Shown here: one piece after another, positions 9,908-20,365 of the stretch
Layout of the letters: every line of letters begins with the position of its first letter
How positions within the stretch are numbered: the first letter of the stretch is position 1
From: Prostheceraeus crozeri
Taxonomy: Eukaryota > Platyhelminthes > Polycladida > Euryleptidae
DNA: 64,000 nt
Reading direction: 5' to 3'
NCBI GenBank assembly: GCA_907163375.1
Contig: CAJQUW010006996.1
Span: forward strand, 62,001 to 126,000
Made by a program: the position numbers and the translations under genes
The notes under the pieces: generated by a model
Database searches by the model: none
Seen by the model: the letters and a program-made list of their open reading frames with translations, nothing else
Told to the model about the DNA's origin: nothing

Positions 9908-10492
9908 TTAGAATTTTGCTAGACCAGCTCCGCTACAGCTTTGCTGGTTAGACCGAAGGGTGCTATTAATACCATTGCCTCTTATTTCTTCAATTGAACG
10001 TTTTATGGCTACGCCTGATTTCTTCTTATGTTTACTATCATACGGTGCTCCGCTCCTCAAGGTTTCCCCAACAGCTGTGTTAGCAATTTTATTTTTTGTT
10101 TCTTCTGAAAGTTTCTTTAAATTTTTTAGTTCTTCAGAATCATTCCTAAGTTTACGAATAGCTTCTAGTTGTTTTAATTCGTTTTGAGACTTAACAGCAT
10201 TTGATATTGCACTAGCGGTAATACCTATAGCAGCTGCTCCTTTTGCAGCAGATGTAATCAAATCTTTATTATTTTTAATTAAGTTAACGATACTTCCAAT
10301 ACCGGAAAATATACCGACTCCGCTGTTTACACTATCCCCTTCTTTTTGGACGGCAGCTGCGGTGCCTAGGAACTTTTGTGTTCCGATTGTTTCTACACTG
10401 TCATAATGTTAAACAGATTTCATAGATGGTTCATGAGCAATTTTTTGATTTGAAGCAAAATGTTTAAGATTGTGTTTATAAATTATAGGCAT
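9908..10492 (-). pseudogene. Polinton minor virion protein candidate, broken
   Basis: A minus-strand gene upstream of the capsid gene. Its middle has an alanine/glycine/isoleucine-rich hydrophobic stretch (SAAKGAAAIGITASAISNA) followed by a charged helical region. This is similar in layout to the pX-like gene at 7754, so it may be another membrane-active or core protein. It carries several small GC-rich hairpin inserts toward its 3' end. It appears broken, with about one break. The function is inferred from composition and position only. Confidence 0.5.
9936..9946. repeat. Triloop mini-hairpin
   Basis: CAGC-TTT-GCTG, within a larger ACCAGC...GCTGGT pair. Located in the 3' part of a minor virion gene. 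Confidence 0.5.
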
Positions 10493-10549
10493 TTTTTAGG
10501 ATTAAATTTGACTTTTGGAAAAAATATATACGATTGGTTAGTAACCTGA

Positions 10550-10593
10550 GGACCTTCGGTCCGATCGGCTAAAGCCTCGAGGACCTTTGGTCC
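10550..10593. repeat. Paired triloop mini-hairpins
   Basis: GGACC-TTC-GGTCC (10550-10562) and GGACC-TTT-GGTCC (10581-10593) have the same 5-bp stem with different loops, separated by a third small palindrome GGCTAAAGCC. They lie between two minus-strand genes in AT-rich sequence, so the GC-rich stems stand out. Confidence 0.6.
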
Positions 10594-10595
10594 GT

Positions 10596-11483
10596 TTAAG
10601 ATTTACGTTTGTGAATGGACAACAACTTCGAGATAACTTTATTAATTGACTGTTGCACTTTATCTATTGCGTCAAGTAGCGTGTGATGTACTTTAATTTC
10701 TTTTCTATTAACTTGCATTTTCTGCTGATTCATCTTCAACGCCGTTTTAAGTGCATTTAACTTAATTTTAAGAACATCTAATTGTCTTTTAACAGAATCT
10801 AACTGTTCTTTATTTTCTTTAGAGTTTTCTTGTAAATTTTTCTTTAATTCATTTTCTAAATTGATTTTAAGAGTTTTCATTTTATCAACTTTTTGATTAA
10901 GTGAGTTTACTTCATTTATTATTCCATTCATCTTTTTCATTTGTTGAGTAATTTTAGAACTTAATTCATCAACACTTTTTTGGAATGTAGTTTGTAAGTG
11001 CTTTAAATTTTTTTTAATTCTTTCAGGTAGATTTTCTATTTCATCTTCTAATTGTTCTTTTAACATTTTTACCTGATGTTTATTTTTAATGACTGCAGAT
11101 TTTAACTTTATAGAAAGTAATATTAAAATTTTTGATTGTTCAGAAATCTTTTTAAAAAGTTTTGCTATATCTGCTTCTAGCTCTCTATCCTTTTTATCAA
11201 GTTTTAATAATTTTTCGTTTAATGATTTGTCATTAAGTTTAAGCAACTTCAATTCATTCATCAGTGGAACCAAAACATCGTTTATATATTTTTCTTTTAA
11301 GTCATTGATTTGTGTATCAACATATTGTTTATTTGTCAACTCTGTATTTTGTTGCGGAAGAATAGAAAGATGCAATGGACCAGATAAAACGTCTCCAGTT
11401 TTCATGATATAATTTTCTATCTCTATTTCTAATTCACGATTATTCGGGATATATGCACCTCCACCAACATTTGGTAACATCAT
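10596..11483 (-). CDS. Fibre-like coiled-coil protein with phage tail-fibre-like N-terminal motif, 295 aa
   Basis: The N-terminus (about residues 29-68) reads MKTGDVLSGPLHL followed by TNKQYVDTQINDL. This resembles the GDTMTGPL...KQYVD segment repeated in phage tail fibres and collar proteins. From about residue 60 to the end the protein is a long lysine/leucine heptad coiled coil (KLLKLDKKDRELEADIAKL and similar). A trimeric fibre or spike fits this layout, and Polinton/adintovirus relatives are expected to carry one, but the role is inferred. It is divergent with the plus-strand gene starting at 11530, sharing a ~46-bp AT-rich promoter region. The frame looks whole. Confidence 0.6.
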   Translation of the reverse strand: MMLPNVGGGAYIPNNRELEIEIENYIMKTGDVLSGPLHLSILPQQNTELTNKQYVDTQINDLKEKYINDVLVPLMNELKLLKLNDKSLNEKLLKLDKKDRELEADIAKLFKKISEQSKILILLSIKLKSAVIKNKHQVKMLKEQLEDEIENLPERIKKNLKHLQTTFQKSVDELSSKITQQMKKMNGIINEVNSLNQKVDKMKTLKINLENELKKNLQENSKENKEQLDSVKRQLDVLKIKLNALKTALKMNQQKMQVNRKEIKVHHTLLDAIDKVQQSINKVISKLLSIHKRKS

Positions 11484-11529
11484 TTTTTAACAATAAAAAA
11501 ATAAAATTTTTTCTAATAAAAATAAAAAA
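11484..11529. promoter_or_regulatory. Divergent AT-rich promoter between fibre-like and unknown Polinton genes
   Basis: 46 bp of almost pure A/T separate two divergent start codons. Each start is preceded by a run of A on its coding strand, as for most genes of the element. It must hold both promoters if these genes are transcribed from their own starts. Confidence 0.45.
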
Positions 11530-12696
11530 ATGGAAAAACCAAATTTAAAAAAATTATATTCGTCCGCATCATCCTGTTCTTCTTATTCGACGAGATCAAC
11601 GGGATTTGAAAATAAATGTTTTGATAATAATAATAATAATCCATGTATAGATGTTAATATTTTATTTCAATTACAAGCCGAAATATTTAGAGAACAGACT
11701 AAAGGTTTACCTTCTATAGAAACTAACTATTGTTTATTTCCAGGAGACCCGTTTATAAAATTTATGGAGATTGTAAGCAAATATAATGATGTAGCTTATA
11801 TAGAATTGAATAAAGAAAATATGGATATAATAGGTCATAATAATGTTTATGGATTTGTTACAGCACTTTTGCCGATTAGTAATACTGATTGGATAGAAAA
11901 TAAAATTATTAATTATATCAATATTAAAGAATTAGTTAAAAAATTAAAATCTTTTTCGAAGGAAAAAATTAGATTATTTGTTGATGAACAAAATCAATAT
12001 AACATTCACATATAGAGTAAAAAACATAATGAAGAATTATTATGTCAGGTATATTATAGAGACACAATTTATAAACAAGAAACATTAGAAATGCCCCAAA
12101 GATATGATGATGATACTTATATAGGATTATATTCCAACTTAAATATTAATTTATTAAAATCTTATATAAATGGTTTAGCTCAACATGAGAAAATTTATAT
12201 GTGGACTACACCTTATACCATTAACAATGACCATAATCATAATAATCCTCTGAATCATATTGAAGAATCTTATGATAATAATGATGATTCTGAAACACCT
12301 GAAAAAGGTGTAAATGGTAAAAAAGATTATAAAAATATTAGTAATTATAAAAATTTATCTAAATTTCATTTTCTTACAATTGAAAATAATAATGATGGTA
12401 TAGTTGAAGATACTGTTAGACAACTATGTGTCGGGTCTACAAAATTTAAATTAGGATTTACATCTAGTCAATTTAAAATTTTATCATCTTTAATAAAAAC
12501 TAAAACTGATTCAGATTATGGTGGTGTTATTAAATTTTCCAAAAGAGATCAAAGACCAATATTTTTCTCTATTATATTATTATCAGATAAAAAATGTAAT
12601 TTAGAATTAGATATTCCTATCAGGGAATGGTATCCTATCAGGGAATGGCATCCTATACCAAAAAGTGTAATTTATGATGTTGAAGAAACAATTTAA
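11530..12696 (+). pseudogene. Unrecognised Polinton gene, broken
   Basis: A plus-strand gene between the fibre-like gene and PolB. The N-terminal part is serine-rich (KKLYSSASSCSSYSTRSTGF), then mixed alpha/beta with segments such as NYCLFPGDPFIKFMEIV. The latter part includes HFLTIENNNDGIVEDTVRQL. Toward the end is a short tandem duplication (12613-12652) giving PIREWYPIREWHPI. I do not recognise a domain; its place before PolB suggests a replication-related or lineage-specific gene. About one break is apparent. Confidence 0.5.
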
Positions 12697-12957
12697 GATG
12701 ATGATGAAGAATCAATTGATGATGATGATGAAGAATCAATAGTTAGTGAAAAAAAATTTAAATTATCTTTTGATAAAACTTTATATGATGAAACTTAATA
12801 TGATAAAACTTAATATGATTAAACTTAATATGATAAAGAAAATAAAAGAACTAAAGAACGTGAAATATATAATAATATAAAATAACACTCAAGTCCTTGA
12901 TATTAGAATGTTTATATCTAAAATTAAAACACAATTTTTTCCTTAAAAAATAAAAAA
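12697..12957. other. AT-rich gap with GATGATGATGAA repeats
   Basis: Low-complexity sequence following the unknown gene. It holds short direct repeats of a GATGAAGAATCAAT-like unit and of TTAATATGAT. It ends with the A-rich leader of the PolB gene. Confidence 0.4.
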
Positions 12958-13291
12958 ATGGAAAATACCAAGTTTTATTGTAACTTGTGTAAAAAAAAGT
13001 TGCAAACAAAAAGAAGTTATCAATCTCATTTAAATAGTAAATTTCATTTACAAAATGTAGATCGAGTTGATGAAGGAAATATATTAAAATTAAATAGTTA
13101 TAAAAACTATCTAGAAACATTGCCTACTGATATAAAAGTTAAAAAAATGTTTGATGATTATTCACATTCGGAATATAAAAAAGTTTTTAATAGTGAAGAT
13201 GAGACTTTACCAGATGGAAGATATTTATTTAGCGATACTGATGAATTAAACGAAATAGATGAATTTGATGAAATTAAAAAAACCGATGAAG

Positions 13292-13406
13292 CGGTACACG
13301 GGACATCAAAGATGTCTTCCAGGGCTTCGCCCGTGACAGATATAAAAAATTTATTTAATGAATCGGTACACGGGACATCAGAGATGTCTTCCAGGGCTTC
13401 GCCTGT
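13292..13406 (+). repeat. Two near-identical in-frame double-hairpin inserts in PolB
   Basis: Two 43-46-bp units (13292-13337 and 13364-13406), 72 bp apart. Each holds GACATC-NNN-GATGTC and GGGC-TTC-GCCC (or a one-base variant) inside an outer ACGGG...CCCGT pair. Both encode the peptide VHGTS-MSSRASPV in frame. The rest of the gene is AT-rich, so these GC-rich palindromes look inserted. Confidence 0.75.
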
Positions 13407-14946
13407 TCAACATAATGAAACCGATGAAACTTTTTATAATGTATTAACAAACTTTTATAATATATTTAAGAAATCTTTCAAATGTTATATGAATGTAGAA
13501 GTACTTTATACAAAAAATGGACCTGATGGAATTCCTGAAGAAATAATACAAGGACATTTTACAAATTCGCAAGAAATTCATAATGTAAATGATATACAAC
13601 CCATATTTGAATCGATGATACTTAAATTAGAAAATTGTATAATTGAAGCCCAGTTACGTGAATCTGGTTGGAGATTTGTTAAAATACTATCTAAGAAAAT
13701 AGTAATTGATAAATATAAAAATAATACTGGTGGTAGTTATGTTCCTTTGCCTTTCAGTTCACCGCAAATAATCAACATAAAAAATGAAGATGATTATTGT
13801 TTTTTGTGGAGTATTATAGCACATTTACATCCTGCAGAATATCACAAAGAAAGACTAAGTCATTATAATAAAGAAGAATATATAAAGGAATTTGATCTTT
13901 CGGATGGTTTAGATGAATTTCCATATGATTATAATAGGTTAATAAAGTTTCATAAAAAGAATAAAAATTTAATAGAAGTAAATGTTTTTGAATTAAATGT
14001 GAATTATGTTTCTATTGGTAAAATTACTCCACTTTACTCAGATTCAAAAAAATTTTATTTGAATAATAAAAATTTATGTCAATCAGAAATAGTATATAAT
14101 GATAGAGGAAATTACATGCATCATAATATTTTTTACCAAGGAAATATAATATGTACTGAAAAATTTCAAATTGTTAAAACACTATCACCAATAATGATTA
14201 ATCATAATAATTATAAAGGATGTAATTATAATTATGATTATGATTCCGATTATTTATCTTTATCTTTAGAATATCAACAGAAATTACAAACTTTAAATGA
14301 AATTTTACAAAAATGTAAAACAGATTATCAACAACAAACAAAAATATTAATACAAGGATATGGCCATAAATATCAAAATAAGATAGAAACGATTCAAAAA
14401 TTAAATGAAGACAATAAAGAATTAAATAATGAAGAAAATGAAACCAATCAAAAAATAAATGAATCTTTAAAAAAATGTCTACAACAATATAAAGAACAAT
14501 ATGATAAAGAATATAGTTATCAGTTACAAATATTAAATCAAAATTTTCATCGAAATACATTTAATCTTACAAGAGAAATTGATGAAACACATGAAATATA
14601 TAAAGATAAATTTGAAAATTAGAACAGACAAAACAACCAGCACAAGCGAATATTTTATATTATCAGGGTCATTTTATATTGTGTAAAGATGTTTCTATAT
14701 TTACAAAAACTTCAGATAATGCTAATTTTCCTTGTCTCCAATGTATGACGAGCTTTAGAACTAAATAAGAAATGAATAGACATTTGGAGAATTGCCAACA
14801 AAATGAAGCAGTCAGAAACACATTTCCAAAAGATGATTATTTAGAATATAATAAATGGTATTTTAAAAATAAAGTACCCTTTACTATTTATTGTGATTTT
14901 GAAGCATATAATATTAATATGACACAAAATCGAACGGAAAGTTCCA

Positions 14947-15014
14947 GGGCTTCGCCCGATTCTGAAAATGATAATTCTGATAATTGCACGGGCCAAGCCC
15001 TAGAACCTTCGGTT
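14947..15014 (+). repeat. Three triloop mini-hairpins in PolB
   Basis: GGGC-TTC-GCCC (14947-14957), GGGC-CAA-GCCC (14990-15000) and AACC-TTC-GGTT (15004-15014), all within one 70-bp stretch of the exonuclease region. Confidence 0.65.
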
Positions 15015-15338
15015 TTTAAATATGAAAAAAGTGTAGCTGAACAAAGTAAAGAAAAATATTTATTTGAACAAAAACCATTATGTTGGGGAATGTACATTCA
15101 TTCAAATTATCCTGAATTATTTAAATCAGAATATTTTCAATACTATGGTGAAGATAGTTCAGAAATGTTTACGAAGAAAGTAGAAGAATTACAAAATTAT
15201 TTTTCACAATTGCTTGAAACAAATATACCAATGATGCCATTAACAGAAAAAGAAAAATTAAATTTTGTTAATGAAACAAATTGTTATTACTGTGGAAAAG
15301 AATATACAAAAAATTATAAAAATGGCAGAGGTAGATAT

Positions 15339-15371
15339 CTTGACATGCGAAGCGGCGGCTCTGCCGTCAAG
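15339..15371 (+). repeat. Nested mini-hairpin in PolB
   Basis: Inner CGGC-TCT-GCCG (15356-15366) within an outer CTTGAC...GTCAAG pair. It falls inside the zinc-binding insert of the exonuclease domain. Confidence 0.6.
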
Positions 15372-15748
15372 GTAAAAGATCATGATCATCTAAATGGATT
15401 ATATAGAGGTGCAGCACATAATTCTTGTAATCTTAATGCTAATAAATTTAAATATAACTTTGTTCCTCTATATTTCTACAATGGTTCTAAATATGATTTC
15501 CATCTAGTAATGAAAGATTTATTTTCATCTGAAAAATTACAACTACAACAAATAAATGTACTATGTAAAACAGAAGAAGAATATTTTTCAATGCAATTAG
15601 GTTGTATTAGAATTTTAGATGCATTTAGATTTTTTACTCCTTATTCATTAGATGTTATGGGAAAAACTTTGAAACCTGAACAATGTAAAATATTAAATAA
15701 ATATAATTTAAAACCTTTAAAAGGAATATTTCCGTATGAGTATATAGC

Positions 15749-15813
15749 CTGTGGCTCACAGTCGGAGACTGATATAACTGGAGATAAAACCTGTGGTTCA
15801 CAGTCGAAGACTG
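15749..15813 (+). repeat. Two overlapping double hairpins in PolB
   Basis: CTGTG-GCT-CACAG overlaps CAGTC-GGA-GACTG (15749-15771). The same design, with loops GTT and GAA, recurs at 15791-15813. Stems are conserved between the two copies while loops differ, as expected of a mobile hairpin family under stem selection. Confidence 0.75.
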
Positions 15814-16135
15814 ATTTTAATTCTGTGAATAAAATTATGGAAGAAAAACAACTTCCTCCAATAAATAAATTAATCAACATTAAAACAATCACAATTATCT
15901 GACGAAGACTATGCAGAAGCTGAAAAGATTTGGAGAGAGTTAAATTGTAGAACAATGTATGATTATACAATGAAATATCTTCAGATAGATGTATTAATAC
16001 TAGCTGATCTTTTCGAAAACTTTCGTGATATGTGTTTAGAATATTACGGAATAGATCCATGTTATTGTTATTCTACACCAGGTTTAACATGGCTAGCAGG
16101 ATTAAAACATACTGGTGTTCAAGCCGATGGCTCTA

Positions 16136-16146
16136 GGACAAAGTCC
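16136..16146 (+). repeat. Triloop mini-hairpin in PolB
   Basis: GGAC-AAA-GTCC, in the exonuclease III region of the gene. Confidence 0.5.
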
Positions 16147-16510
16147 GTTAAACTTAAACATTATAAAGAAAATACATATGATAAATTATTATTTTTTGAA
16201 TCTGGAATTAGAGGTGGAGTTTCATCAGTTTTAGGTAATAGATATGTTAAATGTTATAATAAGAAAGTAAATCCACAAGAATATGGAATAATGAAACCTT
16301 TATCTCCAGAAGAAAAAGAAAAAATATTAGAAATTTTTCGAACGAAACGAGAAGGAGTAGAACGTGAAAATGCAATTAATGAATTCATGAGAGAAAACTA
16401 TTTGTTATATTATGATTTTAATAGCTTATATTCTTCTTGCATGATACAAGAATTACCAACAGGTGAGATGGAATGGTGTAATATTCGTACGACATCAGAG
16501 AAATCTACTA

Positions 16511-16521
16511 GGGCTTCGCCC
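16511..16521 (+). repeat. Triloop mini-hairpin in PolB
   Basis: GGGC-TTC-GCCC, preceded by a degenerate GACATCAGAGAAATC stem like those at 13302 and 13374. It again encodes a T/S-RASPV peptide. Confidence 0.6.
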
Positions 16522-17731
16522 GTTCTAGATTATCAAAAAACATATGATGGAAATTATAATCATGGTTATATATATGAAGTTGATTTAGTATACCCTGATT
16601 AAATAAAAGATAAAACAAAATATTTTCCTTTCTGTCCCGAAAACAAAATTCCCAATATAGAAGATTTTCCAGATTATCAAAAATCTATAATTCCTAAGAA
16701 ATAGAGACCAACAAAAAACTTATGTTAACACAAAGCAATAAAGGAAAGTATGTTGTTGAAAGAAGAATGCTAGATTGGTATTTAGATCATGGAATTATTC
16801 TCACAAAAATTCACCGGAAACTAGTGTATAGAAAATCTAGGTGGTTAAAAGATTATATAGAATTCAATATTGAAAAACGTAAAATAGCTAAAAGAAATAA
16901 AGATGATTTTGGAAACGTGTTCTTCAAATTAATGAATAATGCATTTTATGGTAAGACTTTAGAAAATGTGCGTAATAGACAAAATATTGAAATAGTTTAT
17001 GATAAAGATAGGTTTCAAAATTTAACAAGGAAACCTACAAGAACTACTAGATTTAGTGATGAACTATGTGCTGTACATTTACGTCGAATCAGCGTGAAAC
17101 ATGATAAGTTTAATTTTATTGGATTCACTATATTAGAATTAGCTAAACTATTTATGTATAGATTTATATATGATTATTTAGCACCTGCTTATGGCAAAAA
17201 CTATAAATTACACTTTACAGATACCGATTCTGTTTTCTTAGAATTAACAATACCGTATAATTCTTCACTTGATGAAGAAATTAATAAAATAAAAGATATC
17301 ATTCATCCTTCTGATTTATGTAAAGTAAAAGATGAATTAGAAGGAAATGAAGATTTCATAACAGAAGCTATATTTTTAAAATCTAAATGTTACTGTTATG
17401 ATACAACTGATAATATTAAAACACATAAAACATTAAAAGGAATTTCAAAGGCATCAGTGGCTAATCAAATAACATTTCAAGATTATAAAAATGCATTATT
17501 TAATAACGAAATAAAAACAGCATGTAATTATAGACTTAACTCAAAAAAACATAAAATGTATTTAAACGAAGAACATAAATTAGCATTAGATCCATTTGAT
17601 GATAAAAGAAAAATTTTACCTGATGGAATAACTACTTCACCTTTTTAAATTTCTAATTTCTAAGATAGACAAATTTGATATATACATAAAATAAAAAAGA
17701 ATATTATAACACTATATTTGTATATTTTTTA

Positions 17732-18499
17732 TCACTCGGTAAACAAATCTTCGATAACTCTATCATGAATTTTTTTATCAATATTAATTCTAATGAAGCC
17801 ATAATCTTTTGACCAAGCATTGTTACACGATTGTTTAAATTCGTCTTTATTTCTTATGCATACATCTCTTAACAAATCACTTAAGTTTCTTGCATTTATT
17901 TCAAATAGTATAAATATATTTGCATTCTTTCTAATAACACTTCCGTCTAATGAATACATACTTTGTGTTAAATAAAAAACACTACAGTTATTATGTCTAC
18001 CTCTTGTGAAATAATTTCTCTGAACTGACTGATTTCTATCATTAACACAATCATCAAAAATTACACAATGTTTCATTGTTTTATCTAGTTTACTAGGATC
18101 TTGCATATTACCACTATCATCTATTAATTGTATTTTTATATGCTTATTTTTATTGGTTTCAACTAACTGATTATTTTTTGCTGCTTCTTCACACCACGAA
18201 CTTATTTCTTCTTCATCTTCAGATTTTTCATATTCTTTGAATAATGAAGCAATTGCTGTTTTTTTAAGATTATTTTCAAATCCATATTTTAAAAATTGAT
18301 AGACGGGTTGTTCTGCTGTTGTTGTATAAATTATAAGATTGTTATAATCCAAAAAATTTGGAGTCGTTAAAATTTTAAATAATAGATACGTTTTTCCACA
18401 TCCTGATCTTCCACAAATAACTGACAAAACTTTATTAGATAAATTTGGATGATGATTAAATTTAAGTTTCTTTTTATTTAATGGTAGTACTTCACTCAT
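17732..18499 (-). CDS. Packaging ATPase (FtsK/HerA-type, A32-like), 255 aa
   Basis: A P-loop ATPase of the A32/HerA-FtsK class that would pump DNA into capsids. The Walker A motif is ICGRSGCGKTYLLFKIL (near residue 30) and Walker B is HCVIFDDCVND (near residue 145), followed by the polar FYLTQSMYSLDGSVIRKNAN segment (sensor-like). The length is typical of the family. It converges on PolB with an 83-bp gap. The AT-rich leader precedes its start. The frame looks whole. Confidence 0.88.
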   Translation of the reverse strand: MSEVLPLNKKKLKFNHHPNLSNKVLSVICGRSGCGKTYLLFKILTTPNFLDYNNLIIYTTTAEQPVYQFLKYGFENNLKKTAIASLFKEYEKSEDEEEISSWCEEAAKNNQLVETNKNKHIKIQLIDDSGNMQDPSKLDKTMKHCVIFDDCVNDRNQSVQRNYFTRGRHNNCSVFYLTQSMYSLDGSVIRKNANIFILFEINARNLSDLLRDVCIRNKDEFKQSCNNAWSKDYGFIRINIDKKIHDRVIEDLFTE

Positions 18500-18585
18500 T
18501 TTTTAATAAAAAAAATTTATTTTTATTTTTTTTTGTTTCTAAAGAAGAAGAAGAAAATTAAACTTCTCTAGCTTCGCGTAGGAGT

Positions 18586-19374
18586 TTATACCTCTCGAAC
18601 CAAAAGATCTATCATAATCTCTTCACCTCCAAAATTTATTTCTTGTCCTTTCTCATCAGTGATTCTAATGTTGATGTTGTTAATAGTTTTTCTTGTAATA
18701 GGGAAATATATTAATGTTTGTGGAATTACATTTAATCTATAATCAATGGGTACAGTAAAAGCTGGAAAACTGAATATTAAATTTGATAATTTACCATTTA
18801 TATATCCTCCTTCAATAATGTCACAATGTACAACAATTGAATTTATTTCAGTTATTTTAGGAATCTTCTCACCTAAATGATAACCTTGACTATAAGTTTG
18901 TTTATTAAATCCTAATAGCTTTGACAATGATCCATCATGATTAAAATCAATATGATGATTTTCGTCTAAAGTAAAAGAAAATTTATTAACTGCCGGTTCA
19001 ACTGCGAAATGTAATTGTTTCTTATCTTTAAATGGTATACCTAAATGTCTCTTAATTTCATTTGATATTGTTTCAACTTCGTAAGAACCAGGAAGAAAAG
19101 TTAGTATTTTCCATGTTTTGCCTTTATCAGTAGAATATCTAATCTGATCATTCACATCTTTTATAACATTTTGAATAGTGTTAAATGTAGAGAAACTAGT
19201 CAATGCAATTTGATAATTTTTATTTTGTTCCAAATGTAGGATGGGTTCTAAATTACAAGTGTGTGATGAAGTAGTTGTTATAATTTTTAACGTCGTACTA
19301 AATTTTGAAGAACCCAAAATCTCTGTCAAATTTTCTAAATGATTATTAATTTTGTCTAAATCTGCTGAACACAT
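18586..19374 (-). CDS. Penton-like minor capsid protein (single jelly roll), 262 aa
   Basis: This matches the Polinton minor capsid (penton-like) protein expected at capsid vertices. Visible family segments are TFLPGSYEVETISNEI, the SLSKLLGFN turn, VVHCDIIEGGYINGKLSN and a C-terminal INIRITDEKGQEINFGGEEI. The N-terminal ~45 residues look helical. It lies just upstream of the ATPase on the same strand, with a short gap and the shared AT-rich leader. The frame looks whole. Confidence 0.8.
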   Translation of the reverse strand: MCSADLDKINNHLENLTEILGSSKFSTTLKIITTTSSHTCNLEPILHLEQNKNYQIALTSFSTFNTIQNVIKDVNDQIRYSTDKGKTWKILTFLPGSYEVETISNEIKRHLGIPFKDKKQLHFAVEPAVNKFSFTLDENHHIDFNHDGSLSKLLGFNKQTYSQGYHLGEKIPKITEINSIVVHCDIIEGGYINGKLSNLIFSFPAFTVPIDYRLNVIPQTLIYFPITRKTINNINIRITDEKGQEINFGGEEIMIDLLVREV

Positions 19375-19416
19375 TTTTTAGTTAAAATTTTAAATAAATA
19401 TTTTTTTTAAAAAAAA

Positions 19417-20244
19417 TTAGAAACAACATATTTCAGCTACACTTTTATAATCCTCTTCATTTAGAATCTTCTTTTCTAACAGTCTTTTCAATATAGCATG
19501 AATTTCATTGAAACTAGAATTATGTCCTTCTTTTACTGCCGATATTAAAATATTTAATCTATTTAGTAATTCTGGTGGATCATCTGGTAAAAATACAGTT
19601 GTTTCAGTTTTCTGTTTTTCAGATAAACCTTTCCCTACTTTAACTCCCGTTGATAATAAATTTTCTAATTGTTTATAACGTCTAAGAGATTTTACTGCAC
19701 CAACTCTATGTAACATAGCTTTATATTTTATGAGATCTTCTACAGCATAATTATTTAAATCTGCTCCTCTTAAAAGATTAACAAAATTTCTATCTAAATT
19801 AAAAGGAGATTTATCTGGTGAAAAAATTAAACCTCGAAAAGGTTGTGGAAATATTTCTTTTTGTCCGAGATAAAATCTAGGTATTGTTTTTCAATCTATA
19901 AATGAAATAGAATGTTCAAATTGCATAGATTTTGGTAATTTCTTATTAATGTTTGATTCTAGTAATCCATAGTCATCTAATATAGTTTTGTGCTCTGGAT
20001 CTGTTATATCAATTCGTTTATCATTATTTGTACTTTCTTTTTCAAGAGTTTTAAATGGTTTCATAGTTTTTTCAAAATCAGTTTTTACTTGCTCGGTTTG
20101 CTGCATTTTTTCAAACATATCAGATTGAATACCAGCTTTTATCATTCTATGTTGAAGATGATTTTCTTTCATAATATTTCTTTGTTTTGTTAACTCTTCT
20201 AATTGTTTTATTCTTTTAAAATTATCAGCTTTAATTTTATCCAT
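19417..20244 (-). pseudogene. Unrecognised Polinton gene, probably broken
   Basis: Minus-strand coding sequence upstream of the penton-like gene. The N-terminal portion, starting MDKIKADNFKRIKQLEELTK after an AT-rich leader, is strongly charged and helical. The C-terminal portion contains AVKSLRRYKQLENLLS and a helical tail ending near EICCF. I recognise no family. Its place between capsid genes suggests a virion or scaffold protein, but that is only inference. One or two breaks are likely. Confidence 0.45.
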
Positions 20245-20365
20245 TTTTAAAATATAATATTTGAATTTTGTGGTAACATTGGAATACAGCAAAAACATTT
20301 TACTGAACAAATTATTTTTTTATTGCTTTGTTGTTTGACATCTTTTCGTTTAAAGTTTTCTCGTT

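Larger units (their letters stand above)
12958..17648 (+). pseudogene. Protein-primed family B DNA polymerase (Polinton PolB), broken
   Basis: This is the replicative polymerase of the element. It begins with a C2H2 zinc finger (FYCNLCKKKLQTKRSYQSHL), followed by a long low-complexity and coiled-coil region. The 3'-5' exonuclease follows (YCDFEAYN, then KYDFHLVMKDL, then YLQIDVLILADLFENF). Within it is a Cys/His insert resembling recombination endonuclease VII (NCYYCGKEY and VKDHDHLNGLYRGAAH), typical of Polinton polymerases. The polymerase motifs are LLYYDFNSLYSS (A), KLMNNAFYGKTLENV (B) and LHFTDTDSVF (C). Many small GC-rich hairpins lie in this gene. It is broken, with about three or four breaks. 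Confidence 0.92.

Noticed and set aside
13292-13406. CRISPR-like array in the Polinton
   Set aside because: Only two units, in frame within a polymerase gene, with no further repeats, spacers or cas genes; the genome is eukaryotic.
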